Assembly (NCBI GenBank): GCA_017935645.1
Contig: JAGBHF010000048.1
Location: 1-58,547, forward strand
Source of the DNA: Bacteroidaceae bacterium
GTDB taxonomy: Bacteria; Bacteroidota; Bacteroidia; Bacteroidales; Barnesiellaceae_A
Direction: 5' to 3'
DNA length: 58,547 bases
Below are positions 25,402 to 34,002 of this stretch, piece by piece (the stretch's first letter is position 1; each line of letters starts with the position of its first letter). A program made the position numbers and the translations under genes. The notes below the pieces were generated by a model. It did not search any database. It worked only from the letters and a program-made list of their open reading frames with translations, and had not been told where the DNA came from.

Positions 25402-27504
25402 TTATTTCGTGAGTGATTGCTCGGCAGGTTTCAACCAACGGTCGAGCCAGCCGATGAATGTACGGTGGAAAAGAAGACCGTTTTGAGGCTTGAGAACCCA
25501 GTGATTCTCATCGGGGAAGATGAGCAATTCGGCAGGGATGCCACGCAGCTTGGCTGCGTTGAATGCGCTCATACCTTGTGAAGCGAGGATACGGAAGTCC
25601 TTCTCGCCGTGAATACAAAGGATAGGAGTATCCCAATTGCCTACAAAGCGGTGAGGTGAGTTGGCAAATGTGCGTTGTGCAATGGCATTGGTCTTATCCC
25701 AAGGTGCACCTCCCATATCCCAGTTGGCAAACCACATCTCCTCGGTCTCCATATATTGTTGTTCGAGGTTGAAGATACCGGCGTGAGCGATAAACGCATC
25801 GAAGCGTTTCTCGTGATGACCGGCCAACCAGTATACCGAGAAGCCACCGAAGCTGGCTCCTACTGCACCCATCTTATCTACGTAAGGTTCGGCCTTGATG
25901 TTGTCGGCTGTTGAGAGATAGTCGCGCATACATTGACCTCCGTAGTCTTTGCTGATTTGTTCCAACCACTCTTGACCGAAGCCGGGCAGACCGCGACGGT
26001 TGGGGGCTACTACGATGTAACCTTGTGAGGCAATGAGTTGCAAGTTCCAGCGATATGACCAGAATTGGCTAACGGGGCTTTGAGGGCCACCTTGACAATA
26101 GAGTATGGCGGGATATTTCTTCGATGCATCGAAGTGGGGAGGATATACAACCCATGCAAGCAATTTCTTGCCGTCGCTGGTAGGTATCCAACGCTCCTCG
26201 ACATTACCCATCTCTATCTTGGCTAGCAAGGCTTCGTTCTCGCGTGAGAGGTCGGTAACTTCGCGTGTGTCGAGGTCTACGATGTATATCTCATCGGGTT
26301 GTGAGAGCGAGTGACGTTGTGTAACAAGTTTATTATTAGCTGCAGGATATACAGCAGCATAGTCATAGTAGCCTTCGGTGATTTGTTGAATGGCGTGTCC
26401 GTTGAGGGCTATGCTGAATACATGCACCATGCCTTGGTAGGGCGATGTAAAGTATATCAAGCTACCGTCGGGCGACCAGGCAAAGGTGTTTACGATGTAG
26501 TCAAAGTCCTCGGTAAGGTAAGTCTTTTCGCCACTTTGCATATCGAGAATAAACAAGCGGTTCTTGTCGCTTTCGTAGCCGTCGCGCTCCATGCTGGTCC
26601 ATGCAAGGTAGTTGCCGTCGGGCGAGAAGATGGGATTGGTATCGTAACCCATCATGCCCTCGGTGAGGTTGCGGGTAGTACCATCCTCGATGTTATAGAG
26701 GTATAGGTCGCTATTGGTTGAGAGTGAATACTCCAAGCCGGTCTTTTTGCGGCTGGTGTATACGAGCGACTTGCCGTCGGGAGCCCAAGCAAACGACTCG
26801 GCGCCACCAAATGGGCGCATGGGAACTTCGTAAGGCTCGCCCTCAACGATGTCGCGTGGATTGACAATGTTATTGCCCTCAACTTGAGCCAAGAAGGGGT
26901 GGGGGATTGCCTCGGTCCACTCATCCCAATGCTTATACATAAGATCGTCAATAACGCGACCCGATGCTTTAGGTAGGTCGGCATATTTATCCACAGCCTT
27001 ATTGTGCAACGAGATAGGTGCTATAAGGATAACTTGTGAACGGTCGGGCGAGAAGAGGAAACCCTCAACATCTTGCTCCATCGACGACATCTTCACACGG
27101 TTGCTACCGTCGGCATTCATGCGCCATACTTGGGGTACACCATTTTCGTCGGCATAGGTAAACGCGATAGTGTTATCGTCGAGCCATGTAGCATTGCCTT
27201 CGCTGCGAGGTGTGTTGGTAATCTTTACGGGTGTGCCATCGATAGGGGCTACAAACAACTCGTTATTGCCCTTGTTGGCGGTATAATCAACATATTGTAC
27301 GCTATACAGTACGCGAGTACCGTCGGGCGATACGGCCGGTGACGATACGCGACCGAAAGCCATCATTACTTCGGGGGTCATAATGCCATTTTCTACGGCT
27401 ATATCCTGTTTCCCGATTACTGTCTCTTGGGTAGTATCCATCGAACTACAAGCCGACAGCATTGCTGCGCCTGCTATACCCATCATTATCAAATTTTTGT
27501 TCAT
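25402..27504 (-). CDS. S9-family serine peptidase (dipeptidyl/prolyl oligopeptidase type), lipoprotein
   Basis: The 700-residue protein starts at the ATG at 27504 (MNKNLIMMGIAGAAMLSAC); the longer frame begins with TTG. The LSAC lipobox predicts a lipid-anchored envelope enzyme. A beta-propeller of repeated SPDG blocks covers about residues 45-420, followed by an alpha/beta-hydrolase domain. The catalytic triad can be placed at Ser551 (GASFGGF), Asp636 (GEKDF) and His668 (DENHW). It removes dipeptides or cleaves short peptides; asaccharolytic and gut Bacteroidales use such enzymes for peptide nutrition. Substrate preference is unknown. Confidence 0.93.
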   Translation of the reverse strand: MNKNLIMMGIAGAAMLSACSSMDTTQETVIGKQDIAVENGIMTPEVMMAFGRVSSPAVSPDGTRVLYSVQYVDYTANKGNNELFVAPIDGTPVKITNTPRSEGNATWLDDNTIAFTYADENGVPQVWRMNADGSNRVKMSSMEQDVEGFLFSPDRSQVILIAPISLHNKAVDKYADLPKASGRVIDDLMYKHWDEWTEAIPHPFLAQVEGNNIVNPRDIVEGEPYEVPMRPFGGAESFAWAPDGKSLVYTSRKKTGLEYSLSTNSDLYLYNIEDGTTRNLTEGMMGYDTNPIFSPDGNYLAWTSMERDGYESDKNRLFILDMQSGEKTYLTEDFDYIVNTFAWSPDGSLIYFTSPYQGMVHVFSIALNGHAIQQITEGYYDYAAVYPAANNKLVTQRHSLSQPDEIYIVDLDTREVTDLSRENEALLAKIEMGNVEERWIPTSDGKKLLAWVVYPPHFDASKKYPAILYCQGGPQSPVSQFWSYRWNLQLIASQGYIVVAPNRRGLPGFGQEWLEQISKDYGGQCMRDYLSTADNIKAEPYVDKMGAVGASFGGFSVYWLAGHHEKRFDAFIAHAGIFNLEQQYMETEEMWFANWDMGGAPWDKTNAIAQRTFANSPHRFVGNWDTPILCIHGEKDFRILASQGMSAFNAAKLRGIPAELLIFPDENHWVLKPQNGLLFHRTFIGWLDRWLKPAEQSLTK

Positions 27505-27552
27505 AGTGAGGTTATGTGTATTATTCAATTTTTTTTGCGGGGTGAAAAACTC

Positions 27553-28104
27553 TTAGTAGTCCATTGTGGGGTCATAGCTGCCAAAGCTGTCTTCATCAAG
27601 CTCCGATATGTCATACTCATCGGCTCCATAGAAGTCGGCATCAAGGTCGTCGCCGGCTGCTTGTTGGGCTACTATTTTTTTCTCGATCTCTTCAAAGTCT
27701 ACCATTTGAGCAGGGGCTTCACCTACTTTCTTGGTACAAACGGGAGCGTCGAGCTCGTCGCCAAAGATAGTCTCGCGCAACTCCATGAAGAAGGCGCGGT
27801 CGGTGAGGTAGTCAAACACAAACATCAAGCGTTGGCCCTCATCCTCTACAAGGTCGCTGATGCGGGTAGTATCCATCAACCATATATCCTCATCGCTATC
27901 CTTGCCCATGTCTACAAGTGTGATTTCGGTAAGTTTTTCCCAATCACTCTCGCAGATGAAGAACGATGTCATTTGGTCGTGAGTGTAGCCCACCGAGTCG
28001 AGGATGGCATCATTCAGCTCTTTAAAGGTTGCATCCGAATCTATTTTTATCACTCGTTTGAAGTCATCTACTTCGTCCGAAATAATTACAAATTTGTATA
28101 CCAT
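27553..28104 (-). CDS. pRiA4b ORF-3-like (IS1096 TnpR-like fold) protein
   Basis: A 183-residue acidic protein opening MVYKFVIISDEVDDFKRVIKI, with FKELNDAILDSVGYTHDQMTSFFICESDWEK and the later RLMFVFDYLTDRAFFMEL; this is the PF07929 pattern. The last ~55 residues are strongly acidic and probably disordered. Members are widespread; the function is unknown, and despite the name there is no sign of a mobile element here. It lies 48 bases upstream of the peptidase gene. Confidence 0.8.
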   Translation of the reverse strand: MVYKFVIISDEVDDFKRVIKIDSDATFKELNDAILDSVGYTHDQMTSFFICESDWEKLTEITLVDMGKDSDEDIWLMDTTRISDLVEDEGQRLMFVFDYLTDRAFFMELRETIFGDELDAPVCTKKVGEAPAQMVDFEEIEKKIVAQQAAGDDLDADFYGADEYDISELDEDSFGSYDPTMDY

Positions 28105-28300
28105 ATTGTATAGGTTTTAAAGATTTGGTGACTAAATATAAGGCGTAAAAGAGTTCTTCTTATACACGTTTCAGCCGTAAAGATAACCAAAAATCTCAAT
28201 TTAACACAACGCCGATGTGTTTTTTATGCAATTTAGTGATACAATCGCACAAGGCATGTTACTAATGAGTTGAGGAGTTGTACTTTCGCAATAAAAATTG

Positions 28301-28308
28301 TATCTTTG
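28301..28308 (+). promoter_or_regulatory. -7 box directly in front of ruvX
   Basis: TATCTTTG is only four bases before the ATG at 28313. A start of transcription six or so bases downstream would give a leaderless or nearly leaderless mRNA. It also excludes the longer TTG-initiated frame at 28298, which would begin upstream of the promoter. Confidence 0.6.
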
Positions 28309-28312
28309 CCGA

Positions 28313-28738
28313 ATGGCACGAATTATGGCGATAGATTATGGTAACAAGCGTTGCGGCATTGCCGTGACCGATACGTTACAGATTATAGCCAACGGTCTCA
28401 CCACTGTGGGCTCGGGCGAATTGCTCGATTTCATTCGCAACTACATCGCTCGTGAACCGGTCGAGTGTATTGTGTTGGGCAAGCCCAAGCAAGTCAATAA
28501 CAAGCCCTCCGAGAATATGCGTTATGTCACTGCATTTATCAACAGTTTGCACAAGCATTTGCCCAATGTCAAGGTTGAGCTTTATGACGAGCGATTTACC
28601 TCGGTATTGGCGCACCGCACTATGATAGATGCCGGATTGGGTCGCATGGCTCGTCGCAATAAAGAGTTGGTGGACGAAATCAGTGCCACCATTATATTAC
28701 AAGACTATCTCGAAAGCAAAAAATATAGTAAATTATGA
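28313..28738 (+). CDS. ruvX: RuvX/YqgF family Holliday-junction resolvase-like nuclease
   Basis: The 141-residue protein starts at ATG 28313 (MARIMAIDYGNKRCGIAVTD). The RNase H-like fold shows the first catalytic Asp in IDYG, the GKPK segment, and the final acidic positions in DEISATIILQDYL. YqgF proteins process rRNA 5' ends and may resolve recombination intermediates. The stop overlaps the def start by four bases (ATGA at 28735), so the two are coupled. Confidence 0.92.
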   Translation: MARIMAIDYGNKRCGIAVTDTLQIIANGLTTVGSGELLDFIRNYIAREPVECIVLGKPKQVNNKPSENMRYVTAFINSLHKHLPNVKVELYDERFTSVLAHRTMIDAGLGRMARRNKELVDEISATIILQDYLESKKYSKL

Positions 28739-29298
28739 TACTTCCTGTTTATCTATACGGACATCCCGTTATTCGTAAAGTGGCAGAGCCTATTACTGCC
28801 GAATATCCCGACTTGCAAAAGCTCATTGCCGACATGTATGAGACCATGTACGCAACCGATGGTATAGGATTGGCAGCCCCTCAGATAGGTCGCTCCATTC
28901 GTTTGGTGGTAATTGATGTCGATCCCTGTGCCGAGATGCACCCCGAGTTGGCCGGTGTAAAAATGACTCTTATCAATCCTACCCTCGAAGTGGTTGAGGA
29001 TGGCAAAAAATGCTCTTCGGAAGAGGGTTGCCTCAGTGTGCCGGGCATACATGAGAGTGTGACTCGTATTGAGAAGGTACACTTGCACTGGTACGACGAG
29101 AATTTTGTTGAGCACGATGAGGTTATCGAGGGCTATTTGGCGCGCGTTATTCAGCATGAGTGTGACCACCTTGAGGGTAAAGTTTTTATCGACCACATTT
29201 CGCCCATTCGCAAGCAACTTATTAAGGCTAAGATTAATAGCATTATCAAAGGTCGCATCGACTGCGGATACCGTGTGAAAGCAGCCGGTACAAAATAA
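28735..29298 (+). CDS. def: Peptide deformylase
   Basis: A 187-residue metalloenzyme that removes the formyl group from new N-termini. The three motifs are GIGLAAPQIG at 43-52, EGCLSVPG at 97-104 with metal ligand Cys99, and HECDH at 141-145 with metal ligands His141 and His145 and catalytic Glu142. Length is normal. It is coupled to ruvX upstream and lies 78 bases before ettA. Confidence 0.97.
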   Translation: MILPVYLYGHPVIRKVAEPITAEYPDLQKLIADMYETMYATDGIGLAAPQIGRSIRLVVIDVDPCAEMHPELAGVKMTLINPTLEVVEDGKKCSSEEGCLSVPGIHESVTRIEKVHLHWYDENFVEHDEVIEGYLARVIQHECDHLEGKVFIDHISPIRKQLIKAKINSIIKGRIDCGYRVKAAGTK

Positions 29299-29376
29299 GA
29301 TAAATCTATGGTCGACGCTAAGAGTACTCTATGATTGGGAGTACCTCCTGTCGATCCTAAAACATATATAAAAACT

Positions 29377-31062
29377 ATGGCAGACGACAAAAAAGTAATT
29401 TTTTCGATGGTGGGCGTAAGCAAGATTTTCCCACCTCACAAACAAGTACTTAAAGACATCTACCTATCATTTTTCTATGGCGCTAAGATTGGTATCATCG
29501 GTCTTAACGGCTCGGGTAAGTCAACCTTGCTCAAGATTATTGCCGGTGTAGAAAAATCGTATCAAGGTGAAGTGGTATTCTCACCCGGTTACTCAGTGGG
29601 CTATCTCGAACAAGAGCCCAAACTCGACAATGAGAAGACCGTAATAGAGGTAGTGCGCGAAGGCGTGCAACCCGTGCTCGACATCCTTGCCGAGTATGAG
29701 CGTGTTAACGAGGCTTTCTGTGACCCGGAAGTGCTCGAGGACCCCGACAAAATGGAGGCTCTCATCAACCGCCAAGCTGAGTTGCAAGACCAGATAGATG
29801 CTACCGATGCGTGGAACATTGACAACCGACTCGAACGTGCCATGGACGCATTGCGTTGTCCTCCCGAAGATCAACAAATCAAGTACCTCTCGGGTGGTGA
29901 GCGTCGTCGTGTCGCTTTGTGTCGCCTTTTGTTGCAACAACCCGATATACTATTGCTCGACGAGCCTACCAACCACCTCGATGCCGAGAGTATCGACTGG
30001 CTTGAGCAACACTTGCAACAATACAAGGGTACAGTTATTGCCATTACCCACGACCGCTACTTCCTCGACCATGTGGCCGGTTGGATTCTCGAGCTCGATC
30101 GTGGCGAGGGTATTCCTTGGCAAGGTAACTATACCTCATGGCTCGACCAGAAGACCAAGCGTCTTGCTCAAGAAGAGAAACAAGCCAGCAAACGTCGCAA
30201 AACATTGGAACGCGAGCTCGAATGGGTGCGCATGGCTCCCAAGGCCCGTCAAGCCAAGGGTAAAGCCCGTCTCAACTCTTACGACCGCTTGCTCAATGAA
30301 GACCAGAAGGAGCGCGAGGAGAAACTCGAAATCTTTATCCCCAACGGACCTCGTTTGGGTAACAAGGTTATCGAGGCTCAAGGTGTTGCCAAGGCCTACG
30401 GCGAGAAGCTCCTCTTCGACAATCTCAACTTTATGTTGCCCCCCAATGGTATCGTAGGTGTGATAGGTCCTAACGGTGCAGGTAAAACAACACTCTTCCG
30501 CCTTATCATGGAACAAGAGAAGGTCGACAAGGGTAGCTTCGATGTAGGTGAGACCGTGAAGATTGCCTACGTTGACCAAACACACAAGGATATCGACCCC
30601 GAAAAGAGCGTATACCAAGTAATATCGGGCGGACAAGAGACTTTCCGCATGGGTGGTCGCGAGATGAATGCCCGTGCCTACTTGTCACGCTTCAACTTCA
30701 CCGGTGCCGACCAAGAGAAACTTATCGGTGTACTCTCGGGTGGTGAGCGCAACCGTCTCCACTTGGCTATGGCGCTCAAGGAAGAGGGTAACGTACTCTT
30801 GCTCGACGAGCCTACCAACGATATCGACGTCAATACACTGCGTGCGCTTGAGGAAGGTCTTGAGAACTTTGCCGGCTGCGCCGTAGTTGTGTCGCACGAC
30901 CGTTGGTTCCTCGACCGCATCTGTACACACATCCTTGCATTTGAAGGTAACTCTGAGGTGTTCTTCTTTGAAGGTACTTATACCGAGTATGAGGAGAATA
31001 AACGTCGCCGCTTGGGCGATGTCGAGCCTCAACGTGTACGTTATCGCAAGTTTGGCGAATAA
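29377..31062 (+). CDS. ettA: Energy-dependent translational throttle protein EttA (ABC-F)
   Basis: The 561-residue protein starts at ATG 29377 (MADDKKVIFSMVGVSKIFPP); the in-frame ATG at 29335 adds an unconserved stretch. Two ABC cassettes in one soluble chain have Walker A GLNGSGKS and GPNGAGKT, signatures LSGGERRRVALCRLL and LSGGERNRLHLAMAL, and Walker B LLLDEPTNHLD and LLLDEPTNDID. The basic linker (KTKRLAQEEKQASKRRK...MAPKARQAKGKARLN) is the P-site tRNA-interaction motif of EttA. It binds the ribosomal E site and gates entry into elongation according to ATP/ADP. A strong terminator follows. Confidence 0.95.
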   Translation: MADDKKVIFSMVGVSKIFPPHKQVLKDIYLSFFYGAKIGIIGLNGSGKSTLLKIIAGVEKSYQGEVVFSPGYSVGYLEQEPKLDNEKTVIEVVREGVQPVLDILAEYERVNEAFCDPEVLEDPDKMEALINRQAELQDQIDATDAWNIDNRLERAMDALRCPPEDQQIKYLSGGERRRVALCRLLLQQPDILLLDEPTNHLDAESIDWLEQHLQQYKGTVIAITHDRYFLDHVAGWILELDRGEGIPWQGNYTSWLDQKTKRLAQEEKQASKRRKTLERELEWVRMAPKARQAKGKARLNSYDRLLNEDQKEREEKLEIFIPNGPRLGNKVIEAQGVAKAYGEKLLFDNLNFMLPPNGIVGVIGPNGAGKTTLFRLIMEQEKVDKGSFDVGETVKIAYVDQTHKDIDPEKSVYQVISGGQETFRMGGREMNARAYLSRFNFTGADQEKLIGVLSGGERNRLHLAMALKEEGNVLLLDEPTNDIDVNTLRALEEGLENFAGCAVVVSHDRWFLDRICTHILAFEGNSEVFFFEGTYTEYEENKRRRLGDVEPQRVRYRKFGE

Positions 31063-31091
31063 TCGACCAAGATACATTCTATCGCATACCC

Positions 31092-31136
31092 ACAGCGGTG
31101 TGGCTCCTGCACGAGCCACACCGCTGTAGTTTTTTA
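31092..31136 (+). terminator. Intrinsic terminator of ettA
   Basis: Fifteen-base perfect arms (31092-31106 and 31113-31127, starting ACAGCGGTGTGG) enclose a 6-base loop, followed after two bases by six T. Confidence 0.9.
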
Positions 31137-31160
31137 ATACAGAAGTACATAAAGATACAT

Positions 31161-31340
31161 AAAAACTCGTGCGAAGCACGCAGGGGCGAAATTCCATTCC
31201 TTCTGCAAGCATATACATAGAAGTAATATATTAAGACACAGGAACAAAAGAACATATTCTTTGCAGGTGGTATACTTTTCCTCCTCTGCTCGTAGAGATA
31301 GGGGAGGTGGGCACAGCCCGGAGGGGTTCTTGTACACACT
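31161..31340. repeat. Degenerate copy of the palindromic repeat family plus non-coding spacer
   Basis: The stretch 31161-31180 is an exact copy of the 20-base core at 31391-31410 (a CTCGTGCGAAGCACG hairpin preceded by AAAA). The following ~160 bases, including a hairpin around the GGGGAGGTGGGC segment at 31300-31311, are non-coding and only loosely resemble the other copies. Short reading frames here are artefacts of the repeats. Confidence 0.65.
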
Positions 31341-31373
31341 CGCATTATATGTCTTTTTGTCTTTATGTCTAAG

Positions 31374-31519
31374 AAAATCCCAGGCGAGGTAAAAACTCGT
31401 GCGAAGCACGGGTTGAGGGGTTTTAAGCCCCGAGATATAGTAACCCCGTACGAGTGCCGTAGGCACGAAGTGCGGGGTGATGGGCATCCCCCAATACCAG
31501 CGTCTGACAGACGCGAAAG
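31374..31519 (+). repeat. Palindrome-rich 146-bp repeat, copy 1 (left inverted-repeat arm)
   Basis: It matches 34003-34148 in inverted orientation, over the same length and at roughly 90% identity by eye. It contains at least four nested hairpins: CTCGTGCGAAGCACG, GGGGTTTTAAGCCCC, a long one from CCCCGTACGAGTGCC to its complement ending GTGCGGGG, and GCGTCTGACAGACGC. No T-run or gene is associated. Together with copy 4 it brackets the leucine-rich-repeat protein gene. Confidence 0.85.
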
Positions 31520-31661
31520 GGTTTAAAATGTCGTTTTTCAAATATCGGTCACCAATAATTTTTTTATGGACCGTCTTCTATAAAAACAACGTAGACCGTG
31601 CCTCATATCCGGCACAGCCTACGTCTCACTTTATTATAAATCTATGTAGTGGTAATGTGTT

Positions 31662-33215
31662 TTACAAAGCCACTTTCACTGCCGCATCGGCCACTTTCAC
31701 CACATACACGGCATCGGTGGGCATCGTTATGCGCATGGTGTCGCTTGTGGCAAAGATAGTGCGCAACAATACGCCATCTACGTTATATACGGCTATGCTT
31801 TCGCCATGTTCGCAACCTGCTACCACAACATCACCACGATGGCCGTAGGCCTTGATACGGCTGTTTTGCATAGGTGTATCCTCGGCTGTGGGGATGTCGT
31901 AGCTGATATTGATAACAGCATCCTCTTCAAGAGCCGGTGTGGTGAATACTCCGTCAACCAATTGTTCTGTAACATTCTCGTCGTTAAACATCACGGTGTT
32001 CAACACAAACATCGGGTCGATATTAACAATCTGTATCTTCTGCTCAGTACCGGGAAGCAAGAAGAATATCACATTGTTGTAGTATGAGTTTTGCATGGTA
32101 AGTTTTACCATCTTTTGCTCCACAGTCACCTCACAAGTAGCAGTAAGATTGCTACCGTCAGTTGTAGTTGCAGAGATAGTAGCACTACCTATTGTCACAG
32201 CGGTTACATTACCGTTCTCATCAACCGTAGCCACCTCGTTGTCCGAAGAAGTCCAAGTTACGACCTCATTAGTTGTGTTGTCAGGCAAAACGGTAGCAGT
32301 CAATTGCACAGCATCACCTGGATACATTTCCAATACTTCATTGTCGAGAGTAAGCGAAGTTGCAATCACGTCGGGTACTTTTATGGCTTGAATAGACTTA
32401 AAAGACTTCCAGTAATTAGCAGATTTATAATCTTCTATACTGTTTTGGGGGACATAGAGTATTGGTTCTGATAAAAATGATTCTCTAAATGTGTTGCTAT
32501 ACACGTAGGGAGGTGTTGTCGCCTCTATATATAATTCCTTTAGTGATGTGCATGACTCTAATGCGTAATCATCAATTTGTGTAATACTTTTAGGAAAATA
32601 AATTGAAACTAGATTTTGGCAATATCCAAAAGTACCCATACTAATTCCTTTAACACCATCTGGTATAACGATTGATTCTAAAGATGTATGGTCAAATGCT
32701 CTAGCTCCTATTGTGCGAAGTGTAGAAGGTAGTGTAATTGACTTAAGACTAGAATATTGAAATGCATATCCTTCAATGGTTTGAACCCCCTCTGGTATTG
32801 TTAAAGACCTTATACCTGCTTGATAAAATGTTTCGTCAAGGATTTCTGTAATTTTATTTGATAAGGTGACATTTCTAAGTTTTGAACACGCATAAAAAGC
32901 TTTACTTTTTATTGATGTTACACTATTGGGAATAAAAATTGATATGAGATTTTTACAATCGCGAAAAGCTTGCAATCCAATAGAAATAACTTGATATACT
33001 GTTTCATTATAAGTGATATTCTCGGGAATAGTGATTTCATCAATATATTCATCATCGTAGTCATCATATCTCACTCCTTGATATGTTACTTCTACTTCTG
33101 TGTCAGACAATTTATTATAATAAATACCATCGACCTCGAAGTCGTGGGCCTGAATACCGATACTGCACAATAGGCATGCTATTGTAAGCAGTGATTTTAA
33201 AAGTTTTGTTTTCAT
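31662..33215 (-). CDS. Secreted BspA-like leucine-rich-repeat protein with Big_2 domain and T9SS sorting tail
   Basis: The 517-residue protein starts at ATG 33215 (MKTKLLKSLLTIACLLC) with a signal peptide to about residue 23. Residues ~62-275 hold BspA/LRR_5-type repeats (IPNSVTSIKSKAFYACSKL, LPSTLRTIGARAFDHTSL and so on). A bacterial Ig-like Big_2 domain lies at ~284-366 (LEMYPGDAVQLTATVLP, WTSSDNEVATVDENG). The end (ESIAVYNVDGVLL...DAVYVVKVADAAVKV) is a type-A CTD for T9SS export and surface attachment. BspA-like proteins bind host matrix or other bacteria. The upstream frame to 33413 is not coding; that region holds a structured RNA. The gene sits inside two inverted 146-bp repeats. Confidence 0.88.
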   Translation of the reverse strand: MKTKLLKSLLTIACLLCSIGIQAHDFEVDGIYYNKLSDTEVEVTYQGVRYDDYDDEYIDEITIPENITYNETVYQVISIGLQAFRDCKNLISIFIPNSVTSIKSKAFYACSKLRNVTLSNKITEILDETFYQAGIRSLTIPEGVQTIEGYAFQYSSLKSITLPSTLRTIGARAFDHTSLESIVIPDGVKGISMGTFGYCQNLVSIYFPKSITQIDDYALESCTSLKELYIEATTPPYVYSNTFRESFLSEPILYVPQNSIEDYKSANYWKSFKSIQAIKVPDVIATSLTLDNEVLEMYPGDAVQLTATVLPDNTTNEVVTWTSSDNEVATVDENGNVTAVTIGSATISATTTDGSNLTATCEVTVEQKMVKLTMQNSYYNNVIFFLLPGTEQKIQIVNIDPMFVLNTVMFNDENVTEQLVDGVFTTPALEEDAVINISYDIPTAEDTPMQNSRIKAYGHRGDVVVAGCEHGESIAVYNVDGVLLRTIFATSDTMRITMPTDAVYVVKVADAAVKVAL

Positions 33216-33329
33216 TTTTGTTGGGTTTATTAGGTTAGTAATAATTGTAAGCCTTAGGCTTGTCCTCCCAATCTCCCAACTTGGACGTGATTTTGTTTTT
33301 TGCGCTCCGTTTCGCTGACAACAGAATAT
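33216..33329. other. Spacer between the rod-like RNA and the LRR gene
   Basis: About 114 bases with an imperfect hairpin around 33298-33320 (TTTGCGCTCCGTTTCGCTGA region). No TAnnTTTG box is seen on the minus strand close to the LRR start, so the LRR gene may depend on read-through from the RNA promoter. Confidence 0.4.
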
Positions 33330-33592
33330 AAAAAAGGTGTGGAGATTGCACCGTCTTATCCTCATATCAGGTCTTGGCGTACCTATGCAACAGACAAGAC
33401 AACAGCCCCACACCGGTACAGCTATAACAAACTACTTGTATAGTAGTATTATAGACAATCGGTGTAGGTGCTACCGTCTATCATCTTCGTTGCATTACAA
33501 ACCGCCAAGTTCGATATGAGAAGATAATATCAATAACACCTAATTAAATAAAGCACAATGCAGGGACTGTCGCTACAATCCGTCGTAGCATT
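33330..33592 (-). ncRNA. Candidate structured RNA forming a long rod (6S-like shape), unidentified
   Basis: The minus-strand RNA folds end-to-end. In plus coordinates the paired blocks are 33335-33340/33536-33541, 33345-33348/33531-33534, 33356-33368/33513-33527 (13 pairs around a 2-base bulge), 33373-33379/33503-33509, 33386-33391/33489-33494, 33397-33406/33470-33479, 33410-33415/33460-33465, 33422-33427/33449-33454 and 33431-33436/33442-33447. The helix 33401-33406/33470-33475 uses G-U pairs that work only on the minus strand. A run of six U follows the closing helix, and a -33/-7 promoter lies just upstream. A small extra hairpin may form at 33556-33593. Length, rod shape and bulges resemble 6S RNA, but I cannot confirm a family; an mRNA leader element is the alternative. 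Confidence 0.62.
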
Positions 33593-33598
33593 GAACTA

Positions 33599-33630
33599 CA
33601 AAGTTATGAAATAAATAATAAGAAATGCAA
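33599..33630 (-). promoter_or_regulatory. Promoter for the rod-like RNA
   Basis: Minus-strand -7 TAACTTTG at 33606-33599 and -33 TTG at 33630-33628, spacer 21 bases. The expected start is near 33592. Confidence 0.65.
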
Positions 33631-33730
33631 CGAATATGTAAAAAAATCATGCAGCGGGTTTTTTAGACCATTTATTAGACCACGTGCGGACGCAATTTTG
33701 TAGTCGCATTTTCCTTTTGCAAACATAGTA

Positions 33731-33765
33731 ACTACGTGCGTGCTCCGCACGTAGTTTACCTCGCC
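33731..33765 (-). repeat. Degenerate core of the palindromic repeat family
   Basis: On the minus strand GGCGAGGTAAACTACGTGCG followed by GAGCACGCACGTAGT resembles the start of copy 1 (GGCGAGGTAAAAACTCGTGCG). The hairpin is kept but its sequence differs. Confidence 0.55.
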
Positions 33766-33861
33766 TTGGATAACGTGGGCACATGGTAACCTTTTCTCCC
33801 CCATGTGTTTTACGCATGAAAAACCAAGAGGTCGGTGGACAGAAGGACAGAAGATACATAT

Positions 33862-34002
33862 AAAAACGTGCGAAGCACGGGTCGTAGCTCCGCAAGGAGC
33901 GAGAAAGAATAACCCCGTACGAGCCTACGAGCGTAGCGAGTGGCGAAGTGCGGGGTATCGTCACCAACCCTGCTCAATCGTCTGAAAGACGGGATTTTTT
34001 GA
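33862..34002 (+). repeat. Palindromic repeat family, copy 3 (direct relative to copy 1, diverged)
   Basis: It shares the opening core (AAAAACGTGCGAAGCACGGG), the block AATAACCCCGTACGAG and the block GGCGAAGTGCGGGGT with copy 1. Internal hairpins differ in sequence but keep pairing: GCTCCGCAAGGAGC replaces GGGGTTTTAAGCCCC, and CTACGAGCGTAG occupies the place of the GTGCCGTAGGCAC hairpin. It abuts copy 4 head-to-head; arms 33979-33990 and 34010-34021 (CGTCTGAAAGAC and complement) pair perfectly across the junction. Confidence 0.75.

Noticed and set aside
27553..28104. Mobile-element gene because of the family name (plasmid pRiA4b / IS1096)
   Set aside because: The family name is historical; no inverted repeats or transposase are nearby and neighbours are housekeeping genes.
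31079..31541. Short Arg- or aromatic-rich frames in the 31.1-31.5 kb spacer
   Set aside because: The same peptide pieces (VLRTSFY-type) recur wherever the palindromic repeat occurs, so they are repeats read as protein.
33216..33413. N-terminal extension of the LRR protein by 66 residues
   Set aside because: It would lack a signal peptide at its N-terminus and overlaps the structured RNA; the ATG at 33215 starts a clean signal peptide.
33330..33592. Known riboswitch or tmRNA/RNase P RNA
   Set aside because: None of the conserved cores I know (RNase P P4, tmRNA tag frame and T-arm, cobalamin or TPP boxes) is visible; the shape is a simple rod.
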